From the NCBI RefSeq assembly GCF_018343665.1, contig NZ_JAGYPM010000002.1:411969-475968 (forward strand): DNA of 64,000 bases, given 5' to 3'. Shown here one piece after another: positions 1 through 8,507 of the stretch. The notes beneath the pieces were generated by a model. It was not told the origin of the DNA. It saw only the letters and a list, made by a program, of their open reading frames with translations, and ran no database searches. The translations under genes were made by a program, and so were the position numbers. Position 1 is the stretch's first letter, and every line of letters starts with the position of its first letter. The DNA is from Cytobacillus citreus. Lineage in GTDB: Bacteria > Bacillota > Bacilli > Bacillales > Cytobacillaceae.

Positions 1-985
1 AATCTAGCCACGCAAGATATGTACCCTCTGGCTGAATCACTTTAATTTCCGGTAAATGTTCATGGAAGAATTCCGTTAATAACTGTAGATTACCTTGCAA
101 GTAATCAAGCAATTGGTTAAGCCAGTCTTCACCATGTCTATAAGCACTCTCTAATGCCACAATTCCAAAATAGTTTGGGGTTGCAAGGGAGAAGGCATTC
201 ACGGCACCTTCAAACTTTGTGCGGATATCTGCATTCTGAATAATAATTCCTGATGTTTGCAATCCTACTAGATTGAAAGTTTTGCTCGGTGCAATGCATG
301 TTATGGAATGATTGGCAAATTCCTCAGAAATAGATGCAAATGGAACATAAGTATGTGGTTTAAAAACTAAATCACAATGAATTTCGTCCGATACGACAAG
401 GATGTTATGTTTCATGCAAATTTCGCCCAGCTTTGTTAATTCTTCTTTGTTCCAAACCCTTCCTACTGGATTATGAGGATTACAAAGAAAAATCATTTTA
501 ACGGTAGAATCAAGTTTTGCTTCTAGATCATCAAAATCCATTGTATAGCGACCGTTTTCTAATCTTAATGGATTTTCAACTACCTCTCGTCCTTGTAACT
601 TGAGAACGCGATAAAAGGCATGATGAACAGGGGATTGAACAATTACTTTATCACCAGGCTGTGTAAAGGAATGGATAATTAAAGATAGTGCGGGAACTAT
701 TCCCGGACTGTGGGAAATCCATTCTTTTTCGATTGACCATTTATACCGCCTCTTAAACCAGTCTACAATCGAGGTTAAATACGAATCTGTTCTGATTGAA
801 TAACCAAAAACACCTTGATCTGCTCGTTCCCTCAACGCTTCAATAACAGGTGCAGGTGATAAAAAGTCCATGTCTGCAACCCACATCGGAGTAATGGAGT
901 CCGTTCCGAAATGTTCTTGAAGAGTATCCCATTTTTTACTTGCAGTTTGCCTGCGATTAATCACTTGATCAAAATTATATTTCAA
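1..985 (-). CDS. patB: MalY/PatB-type PLP C-S lyase, C-terminus off the window
   Basis: Pyridoxal-phosphate enzyme of the MalY/PatB branch of class I/II aminotransferases, which usually cleave C-S bonds (cystathionine beta-lyase type). The reading enters from the left edge, so only about 328 N-terminal codons of a usual ~390 are present. Visible motifs in order are PMWVADMDF, FLCNPHNPVGR, SDEIHCDLV and APSKTFNLVGLQ; the Lys of the last is the expected PLP-binding residue. The start is TTG at 985-983, with AAGGAGGAGG 6 nt upstream and an AT-rich promoter region before it. It is divergent from the dicarboxylate/amino acid symporter. The family call is firm; the exact substrate is inferred. Confidence 0.85.
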   Translation of the reverse strand, partial: MKYNFDQVINRRQTASKKWDTLQEHFGTDSITPMWVADMDFLSPAPVIEALRERADQGVFGYSIRTDSYLTSIVDWFKRRYKWSIEKEWISHSPGIVPALSLIIHSFTQPGDKVIVQSPVHHAFYRVLKLQGREVVENPLRLENGRYTMDFDDLEAKLDSTVKMIFLCNPHNPVGRVWNKEELTKLGEICMKHNILVVSDEIHCDLVFKPHTYVPFASISEEFANHSITCIAPSKTFNLVGLQTSGIIIQNADIRTKFEGAVNAFSLATPNYFGIVALESAYRHGEDWLNQLLDYLQGNLQLLTEFFHEHLPEIKVIQPEGTYLAWLD

Positions 986-1181
986 GAAAAGCCTCCTCCT
1001 TTTTAAAAAATAATGCATCTCTATTTATATTTTACAATATTTTTTTAATTAATCAAATTTTTTTGTAATTAAAAAATAGTTGGAATTATTTTTTAATTGT
1101 GATTAAATTGGAATATACTGAAAATTTAAACAGGATAAAGGAGGGCTTCCAGCACAATTAGATTGGTTTTAGACAATTAAT

Positions 1182-1195
1182 TGAAAGCGCTTAAA
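1182..1195 (+). promoter_or_regulatory. cre-like CcpA site upstream of the gltP-type gene
   Basis: TGAAAGCGCTTAAA matches the Bacillus catabolite-responsive element (TGWAARCGYTWNCW) except at one position, and its core AAAGCGCTT is palindromic. It lies about 20 bp before the start codon of the symporter gene, a place where CcpA would block transcription. This suggests carbon catabolite repression of the symporter. It is a pattern match only. Confidence 0.5.
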
Positions 1196-1215
1196 TAATG
1201 AAGGGAGGAAAATGA

Positions 1216-2502
1216 ATGAAACGAATTGGTTTGGCAATGCAAATATTTATCGGGCTGATCCTAGGTATTATCGTTGGTGCTATTTTTTACGGTAGCCCAG
1301 AAGTTGTAAAATTTTTGCAGCCGATTGGTGATATATTTATTCGTTTAATCAAAATGATTATTGTGCCGATTGTTATTTCAACATTAATTATTGGGATAGC
1401 AGGGATCGGTGATATGAAGAAGTTTGGCAGATTAGGCGGGAAATCCATTCTTTATTTTGAAATTGTGACAACAATTGCCCTAATGCTCGGTCTATTAGCC
1501 GCTAATATTGTACAACCTGGTGCAGGTTTAGATGTTCATGAGTTAAACCAAGCTGACGTGAGTAAGCATATGGATAATGCAGCGGAATTAGAAAATAAAG
1601 GCGGTATTGTAAGCATTATTGTCAATATTGTCCCAACAAATATTATCGATGCACTCGCTCGTGGTGACATGCTTGCTATTATTTTCTTTTCTATTCTGTT
1701 TGGTCTCGGAATTGCTTCAATAGGGGAAAAAGGAGAACCTGTTCTTCGATTCTTTCAAGGCGTTGCTGACACTATGTTTTGGGTTACGAATCAAATTATG
1801 AAATTCGCTCCTTTTGGTGTATTTGCTCTTATTGGTGTCACCGTTTCTAAGTTTGGGTTAACCTCTTTAATTCCACTTGGAAAACTAATCTTAACGGCCT
1901 ACGCTATAATGATCCTGTTTGTTGTAGTTGTTTTTGGTATTTTATTGAAGATGTCAGGAACAAATCTTATCACATTGATAAAAGTGTTAAAGGATGAGCT
2001 TATTTTAGCTTTTTCTACAGCAAGTTCAGAAACCGTTTTACCACGTTTGATGGAGAAAATGGAGAAGTTCGGATGTAAAAAAGAGGTTACTTCTTTCGTT
2101 ATTCCGGTAGGTTACTCCTTTAACTTGGATGGAGGAGCTTTATACCAATCACTTGCTGTCCTTTTTATTGCACAAATGTACAATATTGATATGTCAATAA
2201 GTCAACAAATTATGGTTCTTGTTGTTTTAATGTTCACAACTAAAGGGTTAGCAGGGGTGCCTGGTGCCAATTTCTCCGTATTACTGGCAACACTGGGTTC
2301 AGTAGGATTGCCATTAGAGGGAATTGCCTTTATTGCCGGTGTTGATCGTATTATTGATATGGGACGTACGGCTGTGAATGTCATGGGTAATGCAGTAGCA
2401 ACAATTGTATTGGCAAAGTGGGAAGGGCAATTTGACTTAAACAAGGCGAAGAGTTATGTACATACAATTGCCAGCGTACCGTCAGCAAATAGAACAGCTT
2501 AG
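1216..2502 (+). CDS. gltP: Glutamate/aspartate:cation symporter, DAACS family (GltP-like)
   Basis: Membrane symporter of the dicarboxylate/amino acid:cation (DAACS) family, 428 aa, which imports glutamate or aspartate with protons or sodium. The fold is clear from the hydrophobic pattern and from the substrate-site motifs: hairpin 1 STASSETVLPRL (about residue 266), NLDGGALYQS in TM7 (most family members have NLDGS/T) and hairpin 2 GLAGVPGANF, then VDRIIDMGRTAVNVMGNA in TM8. It resembles E. coli GltP along its length. The ATG at 1216 follows AAGGGAGGAAAA. It is transcribed away from the C-S lyase, with a cre-like site just upstream. The substrate is inferred from the family. Confidence 0.85.
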   Translation: MKRIGLAMQIFIGLILGIIVGAIFYGSPEVVKFLQPIGDIFIRLIKMIIVPIVISTLIIGIAGIGDMKKFGRLGGKSILYFEIVTTIALMLGLLAANIVQPGAGLDVHELNQADVSKHMDNAAELENKGGIVSIIVNIVPTNIIDALARGDMLAIIFFSILFGLGIASIGEKGEPVLRFFQGVADTMFWVTNQIMKFAPFGVFALIGVTVSKFGLTSLIPLGKLILTAYAIMILFVVVVFGILLKMSGTNLITLIKVLKDELILAFSTASSETVLPRLMEKMEKFGCKKEVTSFVIPVGYSFNLDGGALYQSLAVLFIAQMYNIDMSISQQIMVLVVLMFTTKGLAGVPGANFSVLLATLGSVGLPLEGIAFIAGVDRIIDMGRTAVNVMGNAVATIVLAKWEGQFDLNKAKSYVHTIASVPSANRTA

Positions 2503-2656
2503 TCAGGCTATCAATATGAATGTTTATGATAAGAAACTAAAAAGGAAGGCACTTACAAAGCTTATAATCAAATTGTTGGTTATACTGCTAAGATTGGCAA
2601 AGACAGTTTCCTAAGGAGCAATACAAGAAAACGGAGGAACAACCAAAAATTAGACA

Positions 2657-2693
2657 GCCCATCTTCGTTCAAATATACGACATGGGCTTTATT
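2657..2693 (+). terminator. Weak hairpin after the gltP-type gene
   Basis: AGCCCAT (2657-2663) pairs with ATGGGCT (2683-2689), followed by a short T-rich stretch. The 244-bp gap also holds broken coding-like sequence (about 2555-2655) that reads in more than one frame and is not recognised. The 19-nt loop makes this a weak terminator. Confidence 0.35.
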
Positions 2694-2746
2694 CATTGTA
2701 AATCCATTCAAAAGGAATATCTAACCTACAACACTAGGAGGCACAG

Positions 2747-3523
2747 ATGGATTTTTCATTTATTATTATCATCTTCTTAATCGGTTTCATAGGCTCATAT
2801 ATTTCTGGAATGTTAGGGATTGGCGGATCAATCATTAAATATCCCATGCTATTATATATTCCTCCTTTATTTGGTTTTGCCGCTTTTAGTGCCCATGAAG
2901 TCTCTGGAATAAGTGCTGTTCAAGTATTATTTGCGACCATTGGCGGTGTCTGGGCTTACCGTAAAGGTGGCTACTTAAACAAAAAACTAATTGCTTATAT
3001 GGGCGCTAGTATATTAATTGGCAGTTTTATTGGTGGATATGGTTCTAAGCTAATGCCTGAGGAGGGAATCAATTTCGTCTACGGAATTCTAGCGTTAATT
3101 GCTGCAATTATGATGTTTATTCCTAAAAAAGGAATAGATGATATTCCACTGGATCAGGTGACATTTAATAAATGGCTGGCTTCTTCACTTGCATTAATCG
3201 TAGGAATCGGGTCTGGGATTGTAGGTGCAGCTGGTGCATTCATATTAGTGCCAATTATGCTGGTCGTATTAAAGATTCCAACACGAATGACCATTGCTTC
3301 TTCGTTAGCCATTACATTTATTTCATCAATTGGAGCAACAGTAGGTAAGATTACAACAGGACAAGTGGACTATTTTCCAGCATTCATTATGATTGTGGCT
3401 AGTTTAATTGCTTCACCTTTAGGAGCAAACGCTGGAAAAAAGGTAAATACAAAGGTATTACAATTTATATTGGCATTCATCATACTTGCAACAGCAGTGA
3501 ATATTTGGATAGATATTTTGTAA
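2747..3523 (+). CDS. TSUP-family (TauE/SafE) membrane permease
   Basis: Integral membrane protein of 258 aa with about eight hydrophobic segments, of the TSUP (TauE/SafE, formerly DUF81) family, which exports or imports sulfite, sulfoacetate, thiosulfate or related organosulfur anions. The N-terminal repeat motif [15 protein letters not shown] (about residues 22-36) and the second-half repeat [20 protein letters not shown] (about 153-172) are the two inverted family signatures. The ATG at 2747 is preceded by an AGGAGG site. It stands alone between small gaps; the C-S lyase nearby makes a sulfur-related substrate possible, but this is only context. Confidence 0.8.
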   Translation: MDFSFIIIIFLIGFIGSYISGMLGIGGSIIKYPMLLYIPPLFGFAAFSAHEVSGISAVQVLFATIGGVWAYRKGGYLNKKLIAYMGASILIGSFIGGYGSKLMPEEGINFVYGILALIAAIMMFIPKKGIDDIPLDQVTFNKWLASSLALIVGIGSGIVGAAGAFILVPIMLVVLKIPTRMTIASSLAITFISSIGATVGKITTGQVDYFPAFIMIVASLIASPLGANAGKKVNTKVLQFILAFIILATAVNIWIDIL

Positions 3524-3613
3524 AATTGGGGATGGAAGTCTTTAAGTTAAGTAGGAAGGAAACTATTAATATATTGATGATACCAAAAGGGTTGTCGGTA
3601 CTGAAACATATTG

Positions 3614-3627
3614 ATCAAACGTTTGAT
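3614..3627. repeat. Dispersed palindrome ATCAAACGTTTGAT, copy 1
   Basis: Perfect 14-bp palindrome. The same core occurs at 10554-10575, 24842-24861 and 40014-40035 with longer arms. It could be an operator of a TetR-like repressor or a small dispersed repeat; there is no T-tract, so it is not a normal terminator. Confidence 0.6.
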
Positions 3628-3650
3628 TGATATGTGTGTTCGTAGTTTAG

Positions 3651-3911
3651 AACCGTTCTTGGTACTTAAGATTCCCAGCACTTATTAGAGGGGATTTAAA
3701 GTGGGCTGCGATTATGTTCATAACAGCTGCAGCAGTAGGTGCTTTTACATTTGGTTTTGGAGCATGGATACCAGGCATTATATTTTCATTTGTTTATAAT
3801 AGAATTTATATCAAAGATCTACTAGAAAAAGGATATCTACCTGCAGATGAACAAACAAAGATGGAATTATCTAATAGGGGCATTATTTCAGCTGTTAAAT
3901 CTGCTGTTTAA
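3651..3911 (+). pseudogene. Remnant of a small membrane protein (DUF2628-like C-terminal part)
   Basis: An open frame from 3651 (just after a stop) to 3911 reads a two-helix membrane segment followed by NRIYIKDLLEKGYLPADEQ and a short tail. The pattern of a GDLKWAAIM lead, two hydrophobic helices and then an NRxYI...KGYLP tail is like the C-terminal half of DUF2628 proteins. The ATG at 3714 lies inside the first helix and has no convincing ribosome site; GAGGGG at 3688-3693 could serve a GTG at 3701, but that GTG is in another frame. The N-terminal part is missing and a palindrome of the dispersed family lies just upstream. A truncated gene is the most likely reading; a functional short membrane peptide is not excluded. 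Confidence 0.4.
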
Positions 3912-3987
3912 ATTTAAATATTAATAGAGTTTAGAAGTGCAATGGTTAGACTGTTGTGCTTCTTTTTATTAATTGCCTTTATAAAAA

Positions 3988-4078
3988 TTCGGTCACGATT
4001 ACTTCTTTTTCGTGACCGGTTTGGTTCTTATTTGATCTATTCGGTCACGATTAACGCCTTTTCGTGACCGGTTTGGTG
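3988..4078. repeat. 52-bp tandem hairpin repeat, array A (2 units)
   Basis: CGGTCACGA...TCGTGACCG occurs twice (arms 3990-3998/4010-4018 and 4042-4050/4062-4070), each followed by GTTTGGT. The second unit starts exactly 52 bp after the first. It lies between two convergent transcription units and may end transcription from both sides. Confidence 0.8.
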
Positions 4079-4160
4079 ATTTCTTTATAAATCGTATCCC
4101 CACTAAAATGAATGCCTTCTATATATGAACGTTGGCTTTTCTCAATGAAGACGATATTCA

Positions 4161-5039
4161 TCAAACACCAAATTCATCCAACCCATTGATCTGTTCAATC
4201 AGTTTTATAATCGCTGCAGTTTCCTCGAGGGATACAGGTGATAAGCAGGTTTCGAAAAAATTCACAATCTCAACCAATAAATTCGCATAATAGGGCCTTT
4301 CATCCTTCCAAAGCTGGAAGGTTTCCACGCGGTTATGATAATGAATCACTCCGCCAAATCGGTCATGCCATTCATAATCTCCTCGCACCATTACTTGACG
4401 GCCATCAGAAAATGACAACTTCAACATTTCATATTTTCCCGCATATTTCTCCTTTTGAATCGTACTAATATCCGTTCCGAACAGGGCAACGATCATTTCA
4501 ATCAAGTGAATCCCATACCAAAAATATCCTGGCATTGCATCCTGTTGCGGCAATGGCCCGTATATATAGCCGCTCACAAAATCTCGAGCATTGATATTTT
4601 TAATAGATTCGGCATATCGCAATGAAGAAGAACTCATGATTGGTGTTCGATGCTTTGCAGAAAGGTCCATCACGTTCTCCATTTCAGCACTACTCATGAC
4701 AATTGGTTTATCGATAAAAATCGGCTTTTGGTGATGAATAATGTTCTTTAGCCAAGACAGATGATTCCTTCCATCGACTGTTGCTAGTAGAACGGCATCT
4801 ACATTGTGCATAAACATTTCTACATCTTCAACAATCTTTACCTTGTATTTATTTTCAACGATCTCCTTATAGTGCTGGAATCGGTCCTTACTAATCGGCA
4901 AATCTTCTGAAAAGACAGGGAGGGCGTGTGTGATTGTAGCACCAGCTACATAATGCAGATCTTTTGGATCGTTCAGTAATCGTGTGAAAATTTCACTATG
5001 AGACGTGTCTAAGCCAATCAAACCAATTCTCATCTTCAC
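4161..5039 (-). CDS. Gfo/Idh/MocA-like oxidoreductase
   Basis: Protein of 292 aa with an N-terminal Rossmann start (MRIGLIGLDTSHSEIF) and the EKP-like element in the form FIDKPIVM (about residue 112), typical of the Gfo/Idh/MocA family of NAD(P)-dependent sugar or polyol dehydrogenases. The nucleotide loop is GLDTSH rather than GxGxxG, and the protein is about 40-50 aa shorter than usual family members, so cofactor use is uncertain. It is the last gene of a minus-strand operon and overlaps the upstream regulator by 4 bp (ATGA type), so translation is probably coupled. It likely oxidises or reduces an intermediate of the pathway encoded upstream. Confidence 0.65.
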   Translation of the reverse strand: MKMRIGLIGLDTSHSEIFTRLLNDPKDLHYVAGATITHALPVFSEDLPISKDRFQHYKEIVENKYKVKIVEDVEMFMHNVDAVLLATVDGRNHLSWLKNIIHHQKPIFIDKPIVMSSAEMENVMDLSAKHRTPIMSSSSLRYAESIKNINARDFVSGYIYGPLPQQDAMPGYFWYGIHLIEMIVALFGTDISTIQKEKYAGKYEMLKLSFSDGRQVMVRGDYEWHDRFGGVIHYHNRVETFQLWKDERPYYANLLVEIVNFFETCLSPVSLEETAAIIKLIEQINGLDEFGV

Positions 5040-6349
5040 AACTCCTCATTGTTAATCATTGAAAAAACTTGACGTGGTCTCCCTCTGCTAGTTAGTTTTT
5101 CTGTTCCGACCACTTCGACAATTTTCACATCTAACCATGCCTGTAAGATTCGATGGGCACTTCTTACCGTTATTCCTAGCATATTTGCTACATCTTGAGC
5201 GGTAAATTCATTCTGGTCATTCCGTTTAATCATGGCTAATGCCTTTTCTAAATGGACTGCATTGATCCCTGATTTTTCAGCCAAACTTAATAACTTTGCA
5301 TCGGTAATAGAGAGTGGGTATTTAATGGGGGATACAAGATCGATTGGTCCAAAGACTTTACGATCTTCACGAACGATGAAGCCGCATTGCCCTCCATAAT
5401 CCTGTGCTTGGTAAAGTGCGAATCGAGCATTTTTTCCCGATTCAAAGGCTGTTGTCCCAAACCCTATTCCAATTGATAGATTAATATTCAATGATTTTTT
5501 GACGTCGTTCAATAATGGCAGTGATTTGTATCCTTCCGTAATTCTTTCAAATGTTCCTCGATTTGTGACAAATAAATATTCAGCATCATTTAGGGCAGTT
5601 AAATAAGCATCAAACTGTTCTGCAAAATTTAGCAAGGATTTATAGATATCATGAATGCGTTTTTGCAATTGTTTTTCAGTAGTAAAGTCTTTCATAAGTG
5701 TTGAATGATCTACGGAGATTCTCCCGAAGACAATTTGAGTTTCTTTCTGTTTTCGTTGAGTCGTGGAAAGCAATAGCCGTTCTAAAATGACAATGATATC
5801 CTCTTCCGTTGGCTTTAGCCATTTATTAATAATTCCAAGATCACTTAATCTTTCACTTATCAATTTTAAACTTGTTATGACGGCGCTATTCGGATTGTTT
5901 TCTATAATTGCTTTATGGTATTCCACTACTTCATCTACATTTTCTGCGTGTACTAATTCATTAAAATGAGAATATGTGAAAGATTCATGGAGTGATTGTC
6001 TAGCAATTTCAATATAAGGTACTTGAATCCCATCGAAACTTATATGTGACAGGGTCTGTTTTTTATTAAGTAAATAAAGGACACGATATAAACCAGAACC
6101 CTTTAGCGGAATGTAGAAGGAGGGCAAGTGTGCAGGTATCTCCATTCGTGCAGTTAAATACGGGGCCTTTCCTGAAAAGAGTAAACAATCGACCTGCTCG
6201 CGGAGATCTTTTGTAAAAACAACTGCATCACTTAATTGATCGGACAAGCGGAAAATGGGTGTCATGGATGGAAATAGATTGAAGCATCTCTGGAGTAATT
6301 CCTTCATCCAGAGTGGACCAATCACCCCAACTTTAATATGTACATCCAT
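5036..6349 (-). CDS. One-component transcriptional regulator with degenerate GGDEF-like middle and C-terminal HTH
   Basis: About 437 aa. The N-terminal ~150 residues resemble a ligand-sensing domain of the kind seen before PucR/PrpR-like regulators. The middle carries a stretch NLSIGIGFGTTAFESGKNAR then ALYQAQDYGG (about residues 290-325) that looks like a GGDEF/cyclase-type fold without the GGDEF motif. The C-terminal ~90 residues form a winged HTH (FTAQDVANMLGITVRSAHRI, then GRPRQVF). The chosen ATG at 6349 has AAGGGAG 7 nt upstream; an ATG at 6370 lies before that site. It sits inside the operon it probably controls. A tandem 11-bp repeat near 9819 is a candidate operator. Confidence 0.6.
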   Translation of the reverse strand: MDVHIKVGVIGPLWMKELLQRCFNLFPSMTPIFRLSDQLSDAVVFTKDLREQVDCLLFSGKAPYLTARMEIPAHLPSFYIPLKGSGLYRVLYLLNKKQTLSHISFDGIQVPYIEIARQSLHESFTYSHFNELVHAENVDEVVEYHKAIIENNPNSAVITSLKLISERLSDLGIINKWLKPTEEDIIVILERLLLSTTQRKQKETQIVFGRISVDHSTLMKDFTTEKQLQKRIHDIYKSLLNFAEQFDAYLTALNDAEYLFVTNRGTFERITEGYKSLPLLNDVKKSLNINLSIGIGFGTTAFESGKNARFALYQAQDYGGQCGFIVREDRKVFGPIDLVSPIKYPLSITDAKLLSLAEKSGINAVHLEKALAMIKRNDQNEFTAQDVANMLGITVRSAHRILQAWLDVKIVEVVGTEKLTSRGRPRQVFSMINNEEL

Positions 6350-6412
6350 TCTAACAACTCCCTTCCACATATCGTAAAAGACACACTCGAAAGAATGTGC
6401 CTCCTACATTCA

Positions 6413-7471
6413 TTATACATGAGCTTCTGTCGATAAAAAGGTTTTAATAAACGCATCGTCACCCAGCTCTGGATATGCTGCTGCGACGCGGCTGATTTCT
6501 TCGCTTTGCCCTTCGCTCATCACTTCATGATCAGCTAAACACCAATTTCCTTGAAGTAATCCATGTCTTCTTAAAACCTCATTAATTCCTGCGATGCTCC
6601 CTTTAAATTGGTTGGCAGAGTCAAAAAATGCTGCATTTGCATCTGTTACTTTCTGTGCGATCGTCAACCATTTTAAATCGATGGTGGTTTCCTGTCTTGC
6701 TTCTTTTATCGCTTTAAATAATTGAACAGCATTCTTCGTCCAAACAGACCAATGACCAAGCAAGCCACCAACAATCTGCTTTTTTACTTCATAACCATTC
6801 ACATTGAATGCATATGCTGTCAATAAATCAATGACAATATTATCATCGTTCCCTGTATAAAGAGCAATTTCGTCCTTTCGTTCAGATTCGCAAACGGCTC
6901 TTACAACATCAAGCGTCTGATAGCGATTAAACGGTGCCATTTTAACGGCCAATACATTTTGAATATTGGCGAATTCCTTCCAAAAATGATAGGTGAAAAC
7001 TCGGCCACCAACAGCAGGCTGCAAATAAAATCCAAAAACCGGAATGATTTCAGCAACGAATCTAGTCCGTTCAAGTAATTCAGTTTCTGAGTAATGATTT
7101 AAACCGCCATTGCTTAACAAAACCATGTCATAGCCCAGATCCTTCGCTATCTTTGCTTCTCCGATTGCTTGCTTAGTAGGACCACATACACCGGCAATTT
7201 TTAAGAAGGGACGATTTACATTCGCTTTGTCCACTTCCTCGGAGGCCATCCGCAATACGTCCTCAAAAAGGTTGAATTTAGGATATCTAATTTCGAATTG
7301 TGTCGTATGAACGCCGACCGCAATCCCATCTACTCCTGCTTCAATGTAATAACGGGTTAATCTTCTTTGGGATGCTTCATCTAACTGCTTCTGTTCGGTT
7401 AACGCTAATGGATGTGCAGGGATGAATGCACCATCATGTAATAATTCCCATTTTTCAGGAGTAAGCGCCAT
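6413..7471 (-). CDS. DapA/NanA-family class I aldolase or dehydratase
   Basis: TIM-barrel protein of 352 aa of the dihydrodipicolinate synthase/N-acetylneuraminate lyase superfamily, which forms a Schiff base with a 2-oxo acid. The two key residues are visible: Tyr149 in FGFYLQPAVGG and the Schiff-base Lys177 in VLAVKMAPFNRYQ. Their 28-residue spacing equals that of Tyr133/Lys161 in E. coli DapA. It is longer than DapA (~292 aa), with an extended N-terminus (about 40 aa before the barrel) and C-terminus. Its start overlaps the stop of the epimerase gene. Its place in a transporter-epimerase-oxidoreductase operon points to sugar-acid breakdown, not lysine synthesis. The substrate is unknown. 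Confidence 0.75.
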   Translation of the reverse strand: MALTPEKWELLHDGAFIPAHPLALTEQKQLDEASQRRLTRYYIEAGVDGIAVGVHTTQFEIRYPKFNLFEDVLRMASEEVDKANVNRPFLKIAGVCGPTKQAIGEAKIAKDLGYDMVLLSNGGLNHYSETELLERTRFVAEIIPVFGFYLQPAVGGRVFTYHFWKEFANIQNVLAVKMAPFNRYQTLDVVRAVCESERKDEIALYTGNDDNIVIDLLTAYAFNVNGYEVKKQIVGGLLGHWSVWTKNAVQLFKAIKEARQETTIDLKWLTIAQKVTDANAAFFDSANQFKGSIAGINEVLRRHGLLQGNWCLADHEVMSEGQSEEISRVAAAYPELGDDAFIKTFLSTEAHV

Positions 7472-8487
7472 TAAAATTGCCCCTTCCTTTCTTGGAAATG
7501 AGTCGGTTTATTAATGGTTTCGCCATCATTCATGACCCAACCCGATGTCCAATCGATCATTTCATGTATAGATACGCTCGGATATCCAAACAATTGATGC
7601 GCTTTTCCAGCATTATTCAGCAGGGCAGTCGCCTGTTCCTGTCCTTCAAAAACAGGCTTCTTCCCAAATCTTTTTCCAAATTGCTCTGCAAGCCAGCGTA
7701 CAGACAATGTTTCAGGACCGGTGACATTCAAGATGGTTGGAGGGCTGCTTGCGATCAATAGGGAGCGGATAGCGTATTCGTTTGCATCACCTTGCCAAAT
7801 AACATTTACATGCCCCATCGACAAATCAATAGAGGTAGAATGATAGACAGCCTTTGCAATTTCAAGGAGCACACCATATTTCATATCTATCGCATAATTT
7901 AAACGAAAGAGTGCAAGCGGGGTCTGATCTCGATGTGAAAAATATGTTAAAACCCTTTCGCGGCCTAAGGAGGATTGACCGTACTCTCCAACAGGCTCTA
8001 CAGGATGTGATTCATCACATCCGCCTTTTTGAACAGGAACTAAAGGGTATACATTTCCAGTGGAGAACGCTACGATTCGAGAGCCTTTGAAATGTTCAGC
8101 CAATCTTCCAGGTAAATACGTATTCATCGCCCAAGTGTAATGCTCATTCCCAGCTGTTCCGAATTTGTTTCCAGCCATGTAAATAACATTGGGCAGCTTC
8201 GGTAAAGCAGCAAGCTGTTCTTCATCCATTAAATCCGCTGTAATGGTTTCAATGCCTGCTTCCTCTAATTCTTCTTTTAATGAGCCCGAAGAAAACCTTG
8301 AAACGCCCACTACTTTTTTGCTGATTCCAGCTTCATCAATCGCTCGCTTTGCTTTCTTTGCAAGTGTTGGCCCCATTTTTCCGCCAACCCCAACGATTAA
8401 AATATCACCATCCAATTTTCTTATATCCTCTATCAATTCATTGGATGGCCTTGTCATTATTTCTTCCAATTGCTGTACATTCTGCAT
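7471..8487 (-). CDS. NAD-dependent epimerase/dehydratase (SDR family)
   Basis: Extended short-chain dehydrogenase of about 338 aa. The N-terminal Rossmann motif DILIVGVGGKMGPTLAKKAK (about residues 27-46) has the GxxGxxG form of the family. Further on, VIYMAGNKFG, FSTGNVYP and VEPVGEYGQSSLGRERVL fit the region with the catalytic Ser/Tyr; the usual YxxxK is here YGQSSLGRE, so the Lys is missing or shifted. The ATG at 8487 has GGAG 9 nt upstream; a TTG at 8496 would abut that site. It is 20 bp after the transporter stop and overlaps the aldolase gene by 1 bp. It probably acts on the substrate imported by the transporter. Confidence 0.7.
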   Translation of the reverse strand: MQNVQQLEEIMTRPSNELIEDIRKLDGDILIVGVGGKMGPTLAKKAKRAIDEAGISKKVVGVSRFSSGSLKEELEEAGIETITADLMDEEQLAALPKLPNVIYMAGNKFGTAGNEHYTWAMNTYLPGRLAEHFKGSRIVAFSTGNVYPLVPVQKGGCDESHPVEPVGEYGQSSLGRERVLTYFSHRDQTPLALFRLNYAIDMKYGVLLEIAKAVYHSTSIDLSMGHVNVIWQGDANEYAIRSLLIASSPPTILNVTGPETLSVRWLAEQFGKRFGKKPVFEGQEQATALLNNAGKAHQLFGYPSVSIHEMIDWTSGWVMNDGETINKPTHFQERKGQF

Positions 8488-8507
8488 GAGATACAACTCC
8501 TTATTGT

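Noticed and set aside
6413..7471. Dihydrodipicolinate synthase for lysine synthesis (dapA)
   Set aside because: The Schiff-base Lys and Tyr are present, but the protein is about 60 aa longer and lies with a transporter, an epimerase and an oxidoreductase rather than dap genes.
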